From: Spirochaetota bacterium
Lineage (GTDB): Bacteria; Spirochaetota; Spirochaetia; Treponematales; UBA12059
Length of the DNA stretch: 64,000 bases
Reading direction: 5' to 3'
NCBI GenBank assembly: GCA_022703505.1
Contig: JAKLDN010000003.1
Coordinates: 248,001-312,000 of the forward strand
Shown here: one piece after another, positions 42,973 through 51,322 of the stretch
How positions within the stretch are numbered: position 1 is the first letter of the stretch
Layout: each line of letters begins with the position of its first letter
The notes under the pieces: model-generated
Seen by the model: only the letters and a program-made list of their open reading frames with translations
Told to the model about the DNA's origin: nothing
The model's database searches: none
Position numbers and translations under genes: made by a program

Positions 42973-44499
42973 ATGGAACACAATCCTGAAACCGTAGGCA
43001 AGGAACCCGGCCTGACGGAATCCAAAACGGCGTACAATCCGCCCAAGGGGGCGCGGGCATCCCTCTCGATACGAATTGACGGCCGCGAACTTCCGTACCA
43101 GGCCGAGGCCGACTGGATCATCCTGCGCAAGGATGAAAAGCCCGCGGCGGAGATGTTCTATACGGGCTATTTCCTGCCGGACGGCCGTGACCGCCCCGTG
43201 ACCTTCGTGTTCAACGGCGGGCCCGGATCCTCCTCCGTGTACCTACATTTCGGCGCCCTGGGTCCCCGGAGGGCGGTTTTCGGTCCCCGCGGCGAGCCCG
43301 AACCGCCCCCGCACAAGCTGGAGGACAACCAGGAGACCTGGCTCCGGTTCACGGACCTGGTTTTCATCGACCCGATCGGCACGGGACTGTCCCGGATGAT
43401 CCCGGACGCGGAGGCCAAGAAGGACCCGGAAAAGAAGGGGTCGGATGAAAAGAAGGACGTGGAGTACTGGGGCCTCAAGCGGGACCTGGAGTCCATCTGC
43501 GAGTTCATCCGGAAATTCCTGTCCCGCAAGAAGCGGTGGGACAGTCCCGTGTACCTGGCCGGAGAAAGCTATGGCGGCTTCCGGGTGGCCAAGCTCGTGC
43601 GCCTTTTGCAGCAGGACTACGGGGTGGCCCTGGCGGGCGCGGTCCTGATCTCACCGGCCCTGGAGTTCGCCCTGCTGGACCCCTCGGACTACGACGACCT
43701 GCCCTGGGTGGATACCTTCCCGACCATGGCGGGCGCGGCCTGCTTCCACGACCGGGCCCGGAAATGGAAGCCCGGGGAGTCCCGGCAGGACTACGCCCGA
43801 AGGGCTTCCGAATTTGCGGTCACGGAACTCCTTCCGGTGCTGGCCGCGGGGGACCTGGTCGGGGAAGCCCGGCGGGTACGGGTTCTGGACGCGGCCGCGG
43901 ATTTCATCGGACTTCCCCGGGACATCGTCCGCTCCAAGGGCGGCCGGGTTTCGATCGAATACTTCGCCAAGAGCCTGCTCCGGGACCGGGGCCTCGTCCT
44001 GGGGCTCTACGACGCCAGCGCCACGGTCCGGGATCCCTACCCGGACCGGGACGATTGGTCCGGTCCGGATCCGACCCTCCACGTGGTGGAACGCATCTTC
44101 ACGGCCGGCGTGAACAGCCAGCTTCGGGCCGCGATCGGACTCGAAACCGACCGGGACTACTCCACCTCCAGCGACGAGGTGAACGAGAACTGGAAGATCG
44201 ACACCCGCAAGCATGCCTTCGAAAGCCAGGTCGGCGCGACGGACGACCTCCGCTACGGCATGAGCGTGAACCCCCACATGAAGGTCTACCTGACCCACGG
44301 AGTGTTCGACCTCGTGACGCCGTTCTTCACCGCGGAGCGGATCCGACGGCTCATGAAGCTGGACGAGGAGCGTAAGCGCCTGCTCACGGTGCGGCACTAC
44401 GACGGGGGACACATGTTCTACACCTGGGACGAGAGCCGGAAGGCCTTCGCCCGGGACCTGGAGGTGTTCTACCGGGCGAGTCCGCCGACGGGTGCCTGA
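42973..44499 (+). CDS. S10-family serine carboxypeptidase-like protein without signal peptide
   Basis: 508 residues. Alpha/beta-hydrolase with the S10 catalytic set: Ser199 in AGESYGG, Asp446 in THGVFDLVTP and His480 in DGGHMFY; the oxyanion block FVFNGGPGSSSVYLH is also intact. S10 enzymes remove C-terminal residues from peptides, usually in acidic or extracellular places. Here the N-terminus is hydrophilic, so the protein should be cytosolic. AAAGGAG precedes ATG 42973. It is a single-gene unit between a terminator and convergent genes. Confidence 0.9.
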   Translation: MEHNPETVGKEPGLTESKTAYNPPKGARASLSIRIDGRELPYQAEADWIILRKDEKPAAEMFYTGYFLPDGRDRPVTFVFNGGPGSSSVYLHFGALGPRRAVFGPRGEPEPPPHKLEDNQETWLRFTDLVFIDPIGTGLSRMIPDAEAKKDPEKKGSDEKKDVEYWGLKRDLESICEFIRKFLSRKKRWDSPVYLAGESYGGFRVAKLVRLLQQDYGVALAGAVLISPALEFALLDPSDYDDLPWVDTFPTMAGAACFHDRARKWKPGESRQDYARRASEFAVTELLPVLAAGDLVGEARRVRVLDAAADFIGLPRDIVRSKGGRVSIEYFAKSLLRDRGLVLGLYDASATVRDPYPDRDDWSGPDPTLHVVERIFTAGVNSQLRAAIGLETDRDYSTSSDEVNENWKIDTRKHAFESQVGATDDLRYGMSVNPHMKVYLTHGVFDLVTPFFTAERIRRLMKLDEERKRLLTVRHYDGGHMFYTWDESRKAFARDLEVFYRASPPTGA

Positions 44500-44523
44500 T
44501 CCGGCCGGCGGGTTACCCCGGCG

Positions 44524-44955
44524 CTATCCCTGGCGGGGAAGGGACAGCGCCTCCTCGTGGAGCGACCGGTGCCGGGCGAGGTAGTCCGCGGGCAGGGACA
44601 GCCCGTGGGGCAGGGCCTTTCCGTCGGCGTCCACGTGCACGAAGGTGGCGAAGCCCTTGACCGTGGGCGTGGGGGTTTCGTTGATGAAGATCTCGCCGGA
44701 GACCGTGACGCTGGTCCTTCCCGTGTGGGCGATCCGGGCCACGATCTCCACGCAGTCGCCGGGATGGGCGGGCTTCGTGAAGGTGAGGCCGTGGATCCGC
44801 ACGCAGACGAGGCCGGCGGGATCCCCGGTGAACCGGGCCGCGGCGATGAAGCAGGTCTCCGTGAACCATTCCGCCGCCCGGCCCGCGAACAGGGTTTGAT
44901 GGTGGTTCAGGTCCTGGCTCTTGACGAGCCGGGCCGTACGGGCTTCCAGGATCAT
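44524..44955 (-). CDS. acyl-CoA thioesterase, hotdog fold
   Basis: 143 residues. YciA/BACH-type thioesterase: N-terminal DLNHHQTLFAGRAAEWFTE with the catalytic Asp/Asn region, then FTKPAHPGDCVEIVARI. It hydrolyses acyl-CoA to free acid and CoA. GGGAGG lies before ATG 44955. The ABC ATPase gene lies 42 nt upstream on the same strand, so both may share a transcript. Confidence 0.87.
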   Translation of the reverse strand: MILEARTARLVKSQDLNHHQTLFAGRAAEWFTETCFIAAARFTGDPAGLVCVRIHGLTFTKPAHPGDCVEIVARIAHTGRTSVTVSGEIFINETPTPTVKGFATFVHVDADGKALPHGLSLPADYLARHRSLHEEALSLPRQG

Positions 44956-44997
44956 GTCGTTACCTCCCGCGTGCGTGGATTCCGGCCCGGGCGGGCC

Positions 44998-45783
44998 TCA
45001 GGCCGGGACCGCCCGGTACCGGCCGTTTTCCTCCCGGACGGTCAGGGGGATGCCGAAGAGCTCGGATATCACTCCGGATACCAGGACCTCCCGCTTCGGA
45101 CCGTCCGCCAGGATGCGGCCCTCCTTGACCAGGATGACCCGGTCCATCTCGGGAGGGATCTCCGACAGCTCGTGGGTCACGAGGATGATGGCGTGGCCCC
45201 GGGCGGCCAGGTGACGGACCCGCTCTGCGAAGGTGTGGCGGGCGGCGATGTCCAGGGAGGTGTACGGTTCGTCCAGGAGCAGGGTTTTCGGCTCGTGAAC
45301 CAGGGCCCGGGCGACCAGGACCCGGCGCATCTGCCCGGAGGAGAGGGTCCCCACCAGCCGGCCCAGGAGCTCCTCGATCCCCAGGATCCGGGCCGCCTCC
45401 TCGGCCTTCCTCTCCCTCCAGGTCTCCGGAGCGCCCCGCATCGGGAGGCCCACGCCTCCGAAGAAGCCCGAAAGGATGGTGTCCCGCACGCTTTCCCCGC
45501 CCGCGGCCTGCCATGCCTGGAGGGTGTCCGAGACGATCCCCAGGCGGCCGCGAATTTGGAAGAGGTCCCAGCGCTCCCGTCCGAAGAGGCGAACCGCCGC
45601 GGGTTCCCGGTACAGGGGAAAGAGGTCCCCGGAGATGAGCCGTACGATGGTGGACTTTCCGGAGCCGTTCGGCCCCAGGATACAGACGTGTTCGTCCTCC
45701 TCCAGGGTGAAGGAGGCCTCCCGGAGCACCGGACGGCCGCCCAGCAAGACGGTCGCGTCCCTCATTTCGACAGAAACTGCCAT
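44998..45783 (-). CDS. ABC transporter ATP-binding protein
   Basis: 261 residues, one ATPase domain: Walker A GPNGSGKST, signature LSSGQMRRVLVARAL, Walker B KTLLLDEP, and switch His in LVTHELSEIP. It resembles the YlmA/ModF-like stand-alone ATPases. No membrane subunit is adjacent. A leaderless-type promoter lies directly before the ATG. It could power a transporter elsewhere, but the family does not match the sugar ABC ATPase missing from the operon at 58 kb. Confidence 0.88.
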   Translation of the reverse strand: MAVSVEMRDATVLLGGRPVLREASFTLEEDEHVCILGPNGSGKSTIVRLISGDLFPLYREPAAVRLFGRERWDLFQIRGRLGIVSDTLQAWQAAGGESVRDTILSGFFGGVGLPMRGAPETWRERKAEEAARILGIEELLGRLVGTLSSGQMRRVLVARALVHEPKTLLLDEPYTSLDIAARHTFAERVRHLAARGHAIILVTHELSEIPPEMDRVILVKEGRILADGPKREVLVSGVISELFGIPLTVREENGRYRAVPA

Positions 45784-45792
45784 GGTGTGCGA

Positions 45793-45821
45793 AGGGTAGC
45801 GGAGGGGAAGAGGCGGGTCAA
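45793..45821 (-). promoter_or_regulatory. leaderless-type promoter of the ABC ATPase gene
   Basis: On the minus strand TTGACC (45821-45816), 17 nt, TACCCT (45798-45793), then 9 nt to ATG 45783. Confidence 0.6.
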
Positions 45822-45838
45822 GGCCGGGACGATCCGGA

Positions 45839-46513
45839 TCAAGACAGGTCGACGGACTCGCATAGTGAGAACGCTTGTATCAGCAGGTTTCGGTACTCCG
45901 GCTCCGGGATGGGAATGTCCGGAAGGACGGCATGCCGGAAGAAGTAATCCGAAGCCTCGTACAGGTCGAAGTCGAGGATTCCCGTGGACACAGCCTTGAA
46001 GATGGATTTTGCCGCGGCGTTGGTGGTGACGATGAAGGCGACGAGTTCGGCCTCGGTGAGACGCCTTCCGTAGAGGGAGGCCAGGAAGACCGTGTCCTTG
46101 AAGGTCGTCCGCTTCAACCGATCGATGTTCTCCCGGTCGTAGTCCGCGAAGTTCACCAGGTCGTAGTAGACCGCGTGGGTGGCTTTGTTCAGGGCTATGA
46201 ACCGGAACAGCAGGATGTACTCAACGAACACGCTGAGGAGCAGGGGGCGGCGGAGTTCCTCGGCGGAGGCGTTAGCGTCGGATTTCGGCACGACCCGTTC
46301 CGCCGCCGCGTAGATACCCTCCACGTAGGTGTCGAAGACCGCCCGGGCGGCCTTCTCCTTGTCCGTGAAGTGGTAGTAGAAGGAAGCCCTGCCGATGCCC
46401 GCCTCCCGGGCGATGTCTCCGATGCCCGTCTCGTAGTAGCCCCGCTCCGAGAACAGCCGGGCAGCGGCCTTTAGGATACGCTCCCGAGTTTCCCCGCTTT
46501 TTCTGTACGCCAT
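45839..46513 (-). CDS. TetR-family transcriptional regulator
   Basis: 224 residues. Helix-turn-helix near the N-terminus: TRERILKAAARLFSERGYYET, IGDIAREAGIGRASFYYHFTDKE. The C-terminal ligand domain is not assignable. It is divergent from the M20/DUF5058 unit, with likely operators in the 194-bp gap, so it presumably represses that unit. ATG 46513 starts the HTH region; the frame is open further upstream but without support. Confidence 0.9.
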   Translation of the reverse strand: MAYRKSGETRERILKAAARLFSERGYYETGIGDIAREAGIGRASFYYHFTDKEKAARAVFDTYVEGIYAAAERVVPKSDANASAEELRRPLLLSVFVEYILLFRFIALNKATHAVYYDLVNFADYDRENIDRLKRTTFKDTVFLASLYGRRLTEAELVAFIVTTNAAAKSIFKAVSTGILDFDLYEASDYFFRHAVLPDIPIPEPEYRNLLIQAFSLCESVDLS

Positions 46514-46539
46514 GGTGGTCCCCCGTCGATCAGCGTCGC

Positions 46540-46596
46540 TTGAAATTCGACAGCTGTTTGAAATTCGTTGACAGCCCGGCAAGGCGGGTTTATAGT
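46540..46596 (+). promoter_or_regulatory. promoter and TetR operator of the M20/DUF5058 unit
   Basis: Perfect TTGACA (46568-46573), 17 nt, TATAGT (46591-46596). Just upstream, TTGAAATTCG occurs twice (46540-46549, 46558-46567) around the palindrome ACAGCTGT (46550-46557), a good TetR-type site. Confidence 0.72.
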
Positions 46597-46707
46597 CGAC
46601 CTGTAATTCGGACACATGTTGAAAAACAAGCACCGACCCGAAAAGTATCCCCCGACCGACGTCCGCTGTCAATCTCGGACCGGGCTGGAGAGAATCGGAG
46701 GCAGGGA

Positions 46708-48162
46708 ATGGAAGGGAAGCGCGTCGTACTTGAAAGCGTGGATCGAAACCGGGCGCTCTACGAGGCCTTGAGCGACCGGATCTGGGGATTCGCGGAGACG
46801 GGATTCCAGGAGCGGGCCTCCGCCGCCGCGATCGCCGATCGTCTGGAGTCGGAGGGTTTCACGGTGGACCGGGGAATCGCGGGGATGGAAACCGCCTTCG
46901 TCGGAAGCTACGGTTCCGGGAGTCCGGTCGTCGCGGTATTGGGGGAATACGACGCCCTGCCGGGACTTTCCCAGGCGGCATCCCTTCCGGAGCAGAAGGA
47001 ACTCGATTCCGGGAAGGCAGGGCACGGCTGCGGCCACAACCTCCTGGGGATCGGAGCCCTGGCGGCCGCGGTGGCGGCCAAGGACTTCCTTCGGGATTCC
47101 GGAGTACCCGGCACGGTTCGGTATTACGGATGTCCCGGCGAGGAGTTCGGCTGCGGGAAGACCTTCCTGGTCCGCGCGGGGGTCTTCGGGGACGTGGACC
47201 TGGCCTTCTGCTGGCACCCGAGCGACATCAACGCCGTGTGGCAGGCCCGGACCCTGGCCAACCTGTCGGTCTATTTCCGGTTCCGGGGGAAGGCTTCCCA
47301 CGCGGCGGCTTCCCCCCACCTGGGGCGGAGCGCCCTGGACGCCGTGGAGCTCACGAACGTGGGCGCAAACTACCTGCGGGAGCACATCGTCCCCGAAGCC
47401 CGGCTCCACTACGCCATCACCAACCCCGGGGGCAGGGCGCCCAACGTTGTCCAGGCTTCCGCGGAGTCCTTCTACTACTGCCGGGCCCCCCGGATCGCCC
47501 AGGCCCGGGAAATCTACGAGAGGCTCTGCGACGTGGCCCGGGGGGCGGCCCTGATGACGGGGACGAACCTGGAGATCGTTTTCGCACAGGGGTTGTCCGA
47601 CTACGTACCGAATCTCGTCCTCGGAGAACACCTTCAGAAGTGCATGGAGGAAGCGGGCGGCCCGGCCTTCGACGCGGCCGATCTCGAATTGGCGGAGAAA
47701 TTCCGGGCCACCCTCACGGAGGCGGAGAAGGCCGCGATCCTGGGACAGCTCCGGATGACCCAAGGCCCCGCCGTCCTGGAGGCGATCGGCGGCTCTCCAC
47801 TGGATTCGGTGGTGGGCCCCCTGTTCCGGGGGGATATCTGCCTCCCGGGCTCCACGGACGTGGGAGACGTGAGCCAGGTCGTGCCCACGGGACAGATCGT
47901 CTACGCCGCGGCGGCCCTGGGTACCCAGGCGCACTCCTGGCAGAACACCGCCCAGGCGGGTTCCTCGATCGGGCGCAAGGGGATGCTCGCCGCGGGCCGT
48001 GCCCTGGGATTGGCCGCCGCCGCGGCGTTCCTGGATCCCGCACTCGTGGAGCGGGCCCGGGAGGAGCATGCGTCCAAGGTCGGCGATTCCTATTCCAGCC
48101 CCATCCCGGAAACCATCGAACCGGAGGACGTGCTTCGGTCCGTGAGCAATGTACCGTTCTGA
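46708..48162 (+). CDS. M20 family amidohydrolase, AbgB-like
   Basis: 484 residues. Zinc motif GHGCGHNLLGIGALAAA, catalytic Glu in YYGCPGEEFGCGKTF, dimerisation domain with FRFRGKASHAAASPHLGRSALDAVEL, and late ligands in GSTDVGDVSQVVPT. Close to AbgB, which cleaves aminobenzoyl-glutamate and similar N-acyl amino acids in the cytosol. It is followed by two membrane proteins where AbgT would be expected, suggesting the substrate is imported by them. The leader is about 105 nt and has a weak GGAGGCAGGG site. Confidence 0.93.
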   Translation: MEGKRVVLESVDRNRALYEALSDRIWGFAETGFQERASAAAIADRLESEGFTVDRGIAGMETAFVGSYGSGSPVVAVLGEYDALPGLSQAASLPEQKELDSGKAGHGCGHNLLGIGALAAAVAAKDFLRDSGVPGTVRYYGCPGEEFGCGKTFLVRAGVFGDVDLAFCWHPSDINAVWQARTLANLSVYFRFRGKASHAAASPHLGRSALDAVELTNVGANYLREHIVPEARLHYAITNPGGRAPNVVQASAESFYYCRAPRIAQAREIYERLCDVARGAALMTGTNLEIVFAQGLSDYVPNLVLGEHLQKCMEEAGGPAFDAADLELAEKFRATLTEAEKAAILGQLRMTQGPAVLEAIGGSPLDSVVGPLFRGDICLPGSTDVGDVSQVVPTGQIVYAAAALGTQAHSWQNTAQAGSSIGRKGMLAAGRALGLAAAAAFLDPALVERAREEHASKVGDSYSSPIPETIEPEDVLRSVSNVPF

Positions 48163-48205
48163 ACCGAGAGAAGCCGCAGAGATCGTTTGAATCAAGGAGG
48201 GGAAC

Positions 48206-48922
48206 ATGAATTTCTTCGATGTGGCAAACGGGAGTCTGCTTTTCGTGCTGGTCGGGGCGGGCATCGCCTATGTCCTGGTCCAGTGCGTCCTGTTCCTGAG
48301 GATGTCCCTGAAACGAGCCCGGGAACTCGGCATTGATCCGAAGGTGGTCTCGAACACCATCAAGTCCTCCGCGGTCTTCACCTTGGCCCCCTCCATCGCC
48401 GTGGCCCTGGGCCTGGCCGCCATGGCTGCGAGCCTGGGGATCGCCTGGCCCTGGTTCCGGCTCTCGGTCATCGGAAGCGTCAGCTACGAGCTCATGGCCG
48501 CCAACATGGCCTCCAGCGCCTTGGGATTCGCCAAGCTCGCGGACGCCTCCAAGGCCGGACCGGAACCCCTGGGCGCCATCATGTACGCCATGACCGGAGG
48601 GCTAGCGGGCGCCATCATCTTGGACATTCTGTTCATCAAGAAGGTGGATTCCCTGGCGGTCAAGATGAAGGCCAAGGCGGGCAGTTTCGGGATCGTAGCC
48701 ATCGGCGTGCTCTACTACGCTGTCCTCGCGGTGTTCGTGGCGCCCTTCTTCGGACAGGGCGTCGTGGCTGTGGCTACCTTCTTCACGAGTATCGTCCTGA
48801 CCCTCTTCCAGGGCTTCCTTGCCCGGAAGTTCAAGATCGTCTGGCTGGGGAACTTCATCCTGTCCTTCAGCCTCATCCTCGGTATGTGCTCCGCCGTGCT
48901 CTGGACGGCGCTGGCTAAGTAG
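48206..48922 (+). CDS. DUF5058 family multi-pass membrane protein
   Basis: 238 residues with about six to seven helices. The N-terminal part (GAGIAYVLVQCVLFLRMSLKRARELG, STIKSSAVFTLAPSIAVALGLAA by pattern) and the central helix with RLSVIGSVSYELMAA fit what I know as DUF5058, a family found near M20 amidohydrolases. Function uncharacterised. AAGGAGGGG precedes the ATG; the next gene starts 10 nt after its stop. It probably forms a transporter with that protein. Confidence 0.75.
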   Translation: MNFFDVANGSLLFVLVGAGIAYVLVQCVLFLRMSLKRARELGIDPKVVSNTIKSSAVFTLAPSIAVALGLAAMAASLGIAWPWFRLSVIGSVSYELMAANMASSALGFAKLADASKAGPEPLGAIMYAMTGGLAGAIILDILFIKKVDSLAVKMKAKAGSFGIVAIGVLYYAVLAVFVAPFFGQGVVAVATFFTSIVLTLFQGFLARKFKIVWLGNFILSFSLILGMCSAVLWTALAK

Positions 48923-48932
48923 GAGGGAACCC

Positions 48933-49652
48933 ATGGAAACCCGAGAGCAGTATTTTACCCGAATCAACCGGTTCGGAAGGATCAGCTTCGCGATCTTCTT
49001 CGTGCTGATGTTCGCCATCCCCACCGTGGTCTGCGCGGTCTACGACATTTTCCCCAGCCTGGCCACGGCTCTCAAGGCTACGATGGGCCTGTTCCTGATC
49101 CTGACTCCTATCGCCCTGTCCGAGATCGTGAGTTTCGTGCCCCTTCTGGGCTCGGGAGCATCCTACCTCACCTTCGAGACCGGAAACGTCTCCAACATAA
49201 AGCTTCCCTGCGCCATGAACGCCCTCAAGCTCGCGGGAGTCCAGCCGGCCAGCGAGGAAGGGGAGGTCCTGTCAACCATCTCCGTGGCGATCTCCTCGAT
49301 CGTGACGACCGCGGTCATCATGGCCGCCGCCCTTCTTCTGGCGCCCCTCGCCCCGGTGTTCGCGAACCCCTCGGTTCGGATCGCCACGGCGAACGTCCTT
49401 CCGGCCCTGTTCGGAGCCCTGGTCGTCGCGTTCCTGACCGGCGGCGACTCGGGTCCCGTGGTAATTCGGGGACAGTGGAAGGCCTTCATCCTTCCGCTCC
49501 TGGTCGTGGCCGTCATCCACTACCTGGTATTCCCGATCAAGGGCTGGGAGGGCGTAACGATCCTGGTCCTCCTGCCCATAACGATCCTGGGAGCCCGCTT
49601 CCTGTTCAAGCGGGGACAGATCACCGTGGTGTCCAAGGAAGCGAAACCCTGA
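48933..49652 (+). CDS. membrane protein of unknown family, partner of DUF5058
   Basis: 239 residues, nearly the same size as the DUF5058 protein, with about seven helices: starts ATRINRFGRISFAIFFV-like (residues 9-30), then ALSEIVSFVPLLGSGASYLTF and FLTGGDSGPVVIRGQWK. The polar motif GSGASYL.FETGNVSNIK between helices may be a substrate path. I recognise no named family. AGGAGG is 5 nt before the ATG. Tight spacing argues for a heteromeric complex with the DUF5058 protein. Confidence 0.65.
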   Translation: METREQYFTRINRFGRISFAIFFVLMFAIPTVVCAVYDIFPSLATALKATMGLFLILTPIALSEIVSFVPLLGSGASYLTFETGNVSNIKLPCAMNALKLAGVQPASEEGEVLSTISVAISSIVTTAVIMAAALLLAPLAPVFANPSVRIATANVLPALFGALVVAFLTGGDSGPVVIRGQWKAFILPLLVVAVIHYLVFPIKGWEGVTILVLLPITILGARFLFKRGQITVVSKEAKP

Positions 49653-49723
49653 CCGACCCGCCTCGATGCGGGCCGGGAGTGAACCCGGTCCGCGGCGGTC
49701 GCGTACACCGAGGAAGGCACGAC

Positions 49724-51058
49724 ATGGCGGATTTCAAGGTGAAGGTCGCATGCCGGATCTACGGGTTCCGGCACCGGAAGACGTTCTCCGCGTCGCGTCC
49801 CTTGGAGGGCAACGGGCCGTTCATGGACGCGGACGAGAAATACTGGTGGGGATACAAGTATTACTGGGGCCCGATCGAGGAACCGGAACCCGGCGCGGGC
49901 CTGGAGGAGCATTTCCGAGGCAAGGATCTCGACTTTCGCCCCCGGGACGGGTTCGAGGAGGCCGCCGGATTCACCCTCTGCGTCGGAGGGGACATGATGC
50001 CCTACCCGGGAATCCGACCCGAAACCACGGAATCCCTGTGGGATGACGTGAGGCCCTTTTTCTTCTCCGGAGACCTTGTCTGCGCGAACCTCGAGTCCCC
50101 CGTCGCGCCCTCGCTTCCGGCTCGCTACATACCCGAAAGTATATTGCTGCCCGGACTCCTGAACGGCACTCCGGAGATGTTCGACCGCATCGTCGACGGA
50201 GGACGGGGGGTGACCTTTTTCTCCACCGCCAACAACCACTGCCTGGACATGGGGGAGGCGGGGCTGCGGGAGACCCTCGATTTCCTCGACGCCCGGGGAT
50301 ACCGCCATGTCGGAACCGCCCGGAGCACCGAGGAACGGGACGCGGTGGAGATTGCGGAGCGGAACGGCGTGAAGGTCGCCTTCCTGTCCTTCACCTTCGG
50401 ACTCAACTGGGGCAAGCTTCCGAAAGGCCGGGAATACCTGGCCAATTACGTGCGGTTCAACAAGCCGAACGAGGACCTCTCCCCCGTAGCGCGGCAGGTA
50501 CGGGCGGCAAGGGCGGCGGGGGCAGACGCCGTCGTGGCACTGATTCACTGGGGGCTCGAGTTCGAGTCCTTCCCGGTCCGGAGCCAGGTGGAAACCGCGC
50601 ACCGCCTGATCGAGCTCGGCATCGACACCGTCGTCGGGAACCACCCCCACAACGTCCAGCCCGCGGAGCGCCATACCTATACGGACCCCGAGGGCGTCCG
50701 CCGGGATGGGCTCATACTCTATGCCCTGGGGGACCTGCTGTCGATCCACCGGACCCTGCCGAACTCCCGGCTCGCGTGCCTGGCGCGTATCCGGATCTCG
50801 AAGGGGTCGGTCTCGGGAAAGTCCGCGACGAGGGTGACCTCCCTCGAGACCTTGCCCGTCTACCTGCATGTCGGACGGAGGGGCCGGCAGGTCGTGGACT
50901 ACCGGGTCCTGGATTTCCGGAGGCTGGCGGACTCGCTCCGGGCCGGGGACGATCGGTACGGACTGGGCACCCGGAAGACCCGGGAAGTGTTCCGACTGGA
51001 AGCCCTGCTGCACAGAATCCTAGGTCCGGCCCTGGGTGCCGCAGGCAGCGCGCCCTGA
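49724..51058 (+). CDS. CapA-like metallophosphatase-fold protein
   Basis: 444 residues. The CapA/PgsA domain starts after about 85 residues: TLCVGGDMMP, CANLESPV, STANNHCLDMG, HWGLEFESFP and VGNHPHNVQP give the usual metal ligands. CapA proteins act in poly-gamma-glutamate synthesis or on other cell-surface material. No signal peptide or membrane anchor is visible, and the first 85 residues, rich in Tyr and Trp, are extra. GAGGAAGG precedes ATG 49724, 71 nt after the DUF5058 partner. A link to gamma-glutamyl or N-acyl-glutamate chemistry fits the M20 neighbour, but is inference. Confidence 0.85.
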   Translation: MADFKVKVACRIYGFRHRKTFSASRPLEGNGPFMDADEKYWWGYKYYWGPIEEPEPGAGLEEHFRGKDLDFRPRDGFEEAAGFTLCVGGDMMPYPGIRPETTESLWDDVRPFFFSGDLVCANLESPVAPSLPARYIPESILLPGLLNGTPEMFDRIVDGGRGVTFFSTANNHCLDMGEAGLRETLDFLDARGYRHVGTARSTEERDAVEIAERNGVKVAFLSFTFGLNWGKLPKGREYLANYVRFNKPNEDLSPVARQVRAARAAGADAVVALIHWGLEFESFPVRSQVETAHRLIELGIDTVVGNHPHNVQPAERHTYTDPEGVRRDGLILYALGDLLSIHRTLPNSRLACLARIRISKGSVSGKSATRVTSLETLPVYLHVGRRGRQVVDYRVLDFRRLADSLRAGDDRYGLGTRKTREVFRLEALLHRILGPALGAAGSAP

Positions 51059-51118
51059 GCCGTCCGGAGCCTCCTGATATCCGTATACGCCCCCGTAGCC
51101 CCTCCCGCCGCTTTCCGG

Positions 51119-51322
51119 TATACTCCCGCCCAAGCCCGGTCCGAGCGCAGGAGCGGCCGGGCCACCGGGGGGAGCCGTCCGCGGCTGTCCCCGTCCCGAC
51201 AAGGTCCGGGACGGGGAAACGCCTTCCCGGCGGACCGCCGTAATCCGTCGGCGGCCCGAAATCAGGACCTCTCGGGGATAGTCGCCCGGGCGCCGGCGGG
51301 TCCGGCGAAGCAGGAGCACAGC
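51119..51322 (+). promoter_or_regulatory. promoter -10 box and structured leader of glyQS
   Basis: TATACT (51119-51124) with a weak -35 is followed by some 190 nt before the glyQS ATG. The leader holds a hairpin of CCCCGTCCCG (51189-51198) with CGGGACGGGG (51207-51216), a GCCG/CGGC pair around 51236-51254, and CGCCGG/CCGGCG (51291-51307). No T-box signature sequence is visible. The rest of 51059-51322 shows no gene. Confidence 0.55.

Noticed and set aside
51125-51322. T-box riboswitch upstream of glyQS
   Set aside because: The leader is structured, but I could not find the conserved T-box sequence or an antiterminator followed by a T tract.
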